A DNA stretch of 19,547 nucleotides from Promethearchaeota archaeon. GTDB taxonomy: Archaea; Asgardarchaeota; Lokiarchaeia; Sigynarchaeales; SOKP01. Shown here piece after piece: positions 13,080 through 19,547 of this stretch. The DNA is taken from the NCBI GenBank assembly GCA_019057975.1, contig JAHLWJ010000050.1, positions 1 to 19,547 of the forward strand. The letters are read 5' to 3'. Position 1 is the stretch's first letter. The number at the start of each line of letters is the position of its first letter. The translations under genes and the position numbers were made by a program. The notes beneath the pieces are model-generated. The model had not been told where the DNA came from, made no database searches, and worked only from the letters and a program-made list of their open reading frames with translations.

Positions 13080-14519
13080 ATGGATTTGGAAAAATTATTT
13101 AGGCCTAGATCGATTGCTGTAGTGGGAATAAGTAAGAAAAATCCTCTTAGCCCTGGTCGAATAGTTTTATTAAAAAATGAATTTGAAATGGAAGTAAAAG
13201 TCTATGGTATATATCCAAGTGGGGGAGAAATTGAGGGAATTCAATTATATGAACGTTTAGATAAACTACCTGAAATACCAGATCTGCTCGTGATTGCAGT
13301 TGGACCTGATGACACTTTAGAATATATTAAAGAGTGTGGTGATCTTGGGATACCTGCAAGCGTAATAATTGGAGGGGGATTTGCTGAAATTGGTGGAAAG
13401 GGTAAGAAACGACAGGAGCGACTTGAGAAAATTGCATTTGAAAGTGATATTGCAGTGCTTGGACCAAATTGTCTTGGTGTTTATGCACCTCCAATTGTAG
13501 ATACAATCTTTTTACCTACAGAACGTATCACAAGACCCCCCAAGGGGTCAGTAGCACTAATAAGTCAAAGTGGTGGGGTGCTTGTTGATCAGTTTTTTGT
13601 AAAGTTCAATGAGAGAAACATAGGTGTATCAATTGCGGTTTCAATAGGCAATCGTGCTGTCGTGGATGAAGTAATGTTATTAGAATACTTCAGCCGAGTA
13701 GATCCAGAAACAACAAATATCGCTTTTTATTTAGAAGGATTTAAAGAAGGTAGAGCGAGAGATTTTTTACAGCTAGCAAAAGAGTCAGAAGATACAGTAA
13801 TAGTATTTTTTGGAGGTAAAACGAGAGAAGGGAAAGTGGCGACACAATCACATACAGCGAGTTTAGCAGGGGATTATAAAATTATTTACGATGCACTAAG
13901 GCAACATTATATTATCCAACCCCATTCAGAACGAGAATTATTAACATGTTTAAAGGTTTTTGATATACTGGCAAAAAAAAGAAACCCATTTGGAGATAAT
14001 GTTATAACTTTTGGTGACGTAGCAATAGTATCTGTTTCTGGAGGGCATGCCGTATTAGCATCCGATATGTTAAAAAAATATGGATTGAATGCTGTGCGGT
14101 TTTCTCATCAAGAAAAGAGAGATTTAAAAAGTCTAATGAATCCTGTTGCCGCAGAAATTGCTTCATTTAATAACCCTATAGACTTAACCGGATCAGTATT
14201 AGATATGGATATTGAAAATATAATTCGGTATTTGTCTGATGTCGAAAGAATTGAATGTATTATTTTACTCCTACTCCCTTACCCTCCTAACATATCCTTT
14301 CAAATTGGAAGAAGAGTAGCAAATATTATCGCATCTAAAAATAAACCTGTTGTTTGTTTTGTTCCTTATGTTCTAAAATATTCATTGATAATAGAATCAT
14401 TAGAATTGGGAAATATTCCAGTTTTTCATTCAATAAAAGAGACTGTTCAAGCTGTATCAGCATTAAAACAGAGAACTAGAGTAGATAATTTAAAACTGAA
14501 TAATATGTTTTGGGAGTAA
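13080..14519 (+). CDS. Acyl-CoA synthetase (ADP-forming), alpha subunit
   Basis: A 479-residue protein with the domain order CoA-binding Rossmann domain (about 1-125, beginning MDLEKLFRPRSIAVVG), succinyl-CoA-ligase-like domain 2 (about 140-280; GPNCLGVY and LISQSGGVL) and a third flavodoxin-like domain. TQSHTASLAGD carries the histidine expected to be phosphorylated in the reaction acyl-CoA + ADP + Pi to acid + CoA + ATP. The length matches the stand-alone alpha subunits of thermophilic archaea (about 460) and not the fused 700-residue forms. The ATP-grasp beta subunit is absent from the window, so it must lie elsewhere. The chosen ATG begins the family's usual N-terminus; a TTG three codons earlier is possible. 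It would make ATP from acetyl-CoA or branched/aryl acyl-CoA at the end of fermentation. Confidence 0.88.
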   Translation: MDLEKLFRPRSIAVVGISKKNPLSPGRIVLLKNEFEMEVKVYGIYPSGGEIEGIQLYERLDKLPEIPDLLVIAVGPDDTLEYIKECGDLGIPASVIIGGGFAEIGGKGKKRQERLEKIAFESDIAVLGPNCLGVYAPPIVDTIFLPTERITRPPKGSVALISQSGGVLVDQFFVKFNERNIGVSIAVSIGNRAVVDEVMLLEYFSRVDPETTNIAFYLEGFKEGRARDFLQLAKESEDTVIVFFGGKTREGKVATQSHTASLAGDYKIIYDALRQHYIIQPHSERELLTCLKVFDILAKKRNPFGDNVITFGDVAIVSVSGGHAVLASDMLKKYGLNAVRFSHQEKRDLKSLMNPVAAEIASFNNPIDLTGSVLDMDIENIIRYLSDVERIECIILLLLPYPPNISFQIGRRVANIIASKNKPVVCFVPYVLKYSLIIESLELGNIPVFHSIKETVQAVSALKQRTRVDNLKLNNMFWE

Positions 14520-14536
14520 AGATCTTAACTATTGAA

Positions 14537-15352
14537 TTAAGCAACATCTACAATATTATCCAATTCTAGTATAGATTTCTTTATGTATTTTTCATCATTA
14601 ATAAGTAATTCTATAGCATTTTGGGGGCAAACACTAACGCATCGACCGCAACCTCTACAATCTTTACTAATAACCGCATGATTACCCTTTAAACTTATCG
14701 CATTGACAAAACATATATCTTTTAGGCACGTACCACATCCAATACATTTGTCAGTTACGCGTACTACCACTCCAGGCATTTTCTTTATCTTCGATCCTAT
14801 TTTAGGTGCTAAGATTGAAGATACTCGCCATAAACAGCAGCATGGATCACAATTACATATACTCAAAAGTTTTTCTCCTGGGCTCACTCCAAGCCACTGT
14901 GCATCTAATCTATTCCTACCAATCATCTGAACTAATCCTGCTTCCCTACATTTTCTTAGATGCTCAAAGGCTTGTTCCTTAGTCACTAGCTTTCCTAATT
15001 GTGGATTAATACCTAGAACAGCATCTCCAAGAAAAAGGCATCCTAAATCAACCGGATAATCTTGGCAGTTCATACTTGATCTACAGATACAAAAATTCAT
15101 AATCCAATGATTTTTAGCTTTATTGATGAAATACTCTAATACTTGGGACGGTAAAACATATTCATTATATTCTCCTAAGGGGATATTAGTATCAATTACT
15201 TTATCTTGAGGAAGATAAATAATATCATCACCTCTAAAAAGGAGGTAATCAAAAATCTTACCTAAAATCGGAAAATTTGTCAATTTAGCAATAATTTTAA
15301 TATTTGGGAACGTTTTTTTTAATAATTTGACAAACCATAATGGTCGAGCCAT
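14537..15352 (-). CDS. Cysteine-rich protein with C-terminal 2x[4Fe-4S] ferredoxin domain
   Basis: A 271-residue protein. The C-terminal domain has two cluster motifs, CIGCGTCLKDIC (203-214) and CRGCGRCVSVCP (232-243), giving eight ligands for two [4Fe-4S] clusters; the first motif has four residues instead of three before its last Cys. Upstream are further Cys groups: CICRSSMNC (88-96), C105 in LGCLFLG, C135, and CNCDPCCC (166-173). These could bind another cluster or metal, or serve as thiols. The N-terminal 40 residues are basic and hydrophobic but not a clear transmembrane helix. It probably passes electrons to or from a reductase; the partner is unknown. Convergent with the synthetase alpha gene (17-base gap). 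The start is ATG, 78 bases downstream of the beta-galactosidase stop. Confidence 0.85.
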   Translation of the reverse strand: MARPLWFVKLLKKTFPNIKIIAKLTNFPILGKIFDYLLFRGDDIIYLPQDKVIDTNIPLGEYNEYVLPSQVLEYFINKAKNHWIMNFCICRSSMNCQDYPVDLGCLFLGDAVLGINPQLGKLVTKEQAFEHLRKCREAGLVQMIGRNRLDAQWLGVSPGEKLLSICNCDPCCCLWRVSSILAPKIGSKIKKMPGVVVRVTDKCIGCGTCLKDICFVNAISLKGNHAVISKDCRGCGRCVSVCPQNAIELLINDEKYIKKSILELDNIVDVA

Positions 15353-15430
15353 CTGAACACCAGTATTTTTAATAGAATATCTAATTATAATTGCGAATAT
15401 AATATAAAATATTGATATTGTTAAAAAAAC

Positions 15431-18717
<3,287 letters not shown>

Positions 18718-19547
18718 ATGAATATTAATATTGAATTATTAAAAGAATTTGAAAAGACACTTGACACTATACACCCAGAAAGAGGAAAAATACCTATTAA
18801 AATACTTGGATTTGGGGAGATTAGTTTGGTTTTTGAAATTCTTGATGATCCAGCACATTTAGCTTATAAAAGAATACCCATTTTTGACAATGAAAAACAA
18901 GTCAAAAGACATATTTGGGCATACAACGAATATTGCAAAATTTTAAGCGAGGAAATTGGTTTAAACCTTCCTGAACATGATGCAATTTGGTTTAAAAATG
19001 ATAAAGACGAAATTAAATTTTATTGTATTCAACAAAAGATTGATCCTGAAGCCGTTGGTAATAAAGTCATTCACCACATATCTGATAATGAAATTGAAAC
19101 CTTAGTTATTCTTGCTATGAGAGAATTAAAGAAAGTGTGGACTCTAAATAGAGAAAACCCAAATTTAAATGTTGGTCTGGACGGGCAAATATCGAATTTT
19201 GTTGTTGTTAATTATGATCATAATAATCCAAAAATTTATGATACATCAGAATTACTCTATTTAGATACAAGTACTCCCCTATTTCGGAAAAACAATATTG
19301 AAGCAATGGAAGCAGAACTATTCCTAAAAAGTGCTCCGTCATTTTTGAGATTTTTAATTAAAGCTTTTTTTATACAAGAAGTAGTAGATCGTTATTACGA
19401 TTGGAGATTAGTAGCAATAGATTTAATTGCAAATTTTTTCAAAGAACAGAAACCTGAAATAATACCTAGGTTAGTCAGAAGAATTAATCAGTTTTATAGA
19501 GAAGAAGCTAAAGAATTCGAAATAGAGCCAATCACGTTTGAAGAAGT
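18718..19547 (+). CDS. Partial gene: protein-kinase-fold-like protein (runs off the window)
   Basis: The first 276 codons from ATG 18718 are open to the end of the window; the stop is not included. The translation shows kinase-fold landmarks in order: a glycine-loop-like ILGFGEISLVFE (29-40), a lysine in LAYKRIPI (K51), a hinge-like CIQQKID (103-109), a catalytic-loop-like GLDGQISN (153-160, D155 and N160), and IYDTSELLYLD (174-184, with D175 as the metal-binding aspartate). The D-x4-N then D-x-S spacing is like aminoglycoside-phosphotransferase and atypical kinases. It also recalls DUF6206-type uncharacterised proteins, but this label is from memory. The C-terminal part is helical. Activity and substrate are unknown. 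No Shine-Dalgarno; divergent from the beta-galactosidase gene. Confidence 0.6.
   Translation, partial: MNINIELLKEFEKTLDTIHPERGKIPIKILGFGEISLVFEILDDPAHLAYKRIPIFDNEKQVKRHIWAYNEYCKILSEEIGLNLPEHDAIWFKNDKDEIKFYCIQQKIDPEAVGNKVIHHISDNEIETLVILAMRELKKVWTLNRENPNLNVGLDGQISNFVVVNYDHNNPKIYDTSELLYLDTSTPLFRKNNIEAMEAELFLKSAPSFLRFLIKAFFIQEVVDRYYDWRLVAIDLIANFFKEQKPEIIPRLVRRINQFYREEAKEFEIEPITFEE

Noticed and set aside
14703..14930. 75-codon plus-strand frame inside the ferredoxin-like gene
   Set aside because: It is antisense to the cluster-binding region; His/Thr-rich because it mirrors Cys and Gly codons.

Overview
The window looks like part of the chromosome of an Asgard-type archaeon, most like the Lokiarchaeia group, although this is inferred from gene content and no search was run. 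The DNA is very AT-rich. The archaeal marks are a eukaryote-type ribosomal protein eS25, a Bud23-like rRNA methyltransferase, a serine tRNA with a short intron in the canonical 37/38 position, a small beta-grasp protein ending in Gly-Gly, an ADP-forming acyl-CoA synthetase subunit, and two long Arf/Rag-like GTPases with an extra C-terminal domain. Gene starts mix ATG, GTG and TTG, and several genes appear to have very short leaders.

Layout. At 109-1452 lies a translation cluster: the Bud23-like methyltransferase (minus), divergent eS25 (plus) and intron-containing tRNA-Ser(CGA). At 1525-2902, on the minus strand, are GTPase A and the Gly-Gly sulfur-carrier/ubiquitin-like protein. At 3000-6188 is a tight three-gene minus-strand operon: two paralogous membrane-anchored left-handed beta-helix acyltransferase-like proteins (zero-base junction), then a metallophosphoesterase made of two tandem copies of the domain, the second of which has lost its metal ligands. 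At 6398/6443-7246 is a long coiled-coil protein with a C-terminal zinc ribbon. At 7608-10115 are a short-chain dehydrogenase and a class III aminotransferase on the plus strand. At 10136-11557 is a GPH-type sugar/cation symporter (minus). At 11981-14519 are GTPase B and a stand-alone acyl-CoA synthetase alpha subunit (plus). At 14537-18589, on the minus strand, are a cysteine-rich two-cluster ferredoxin-like protein and a full-length LacZ-type beta-galactosidase. A kinase-fold-like gene begins at 18718 and runs off the end.

The three gaps longer than 300 bases each hold the remains of a gene. Minus-strand 7391-7495 is a short stretch reminiscent of a phage terminase large subunit. Minus-strand 8574-8748 is a frameshifted unknown fragment. 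Plus-strand 11679-11947 is a small ORF broken by one in-frame TAG and one shift at a run of five A.

How the genes may work together: GPH symporter plus beta-galactosidase suggests uptake and hydrolysis of a galactoside, and the ADP-forming synthetase and ferredoxin-like protein fit fermentative energy metabolism. The two GTPases, the acyltransferase-like pair with the half-dead phosphoesterase, and the coiled-coil zinc protein are the least explained parts. No CRISPR array, intact insertion sequence or integrase was seen.
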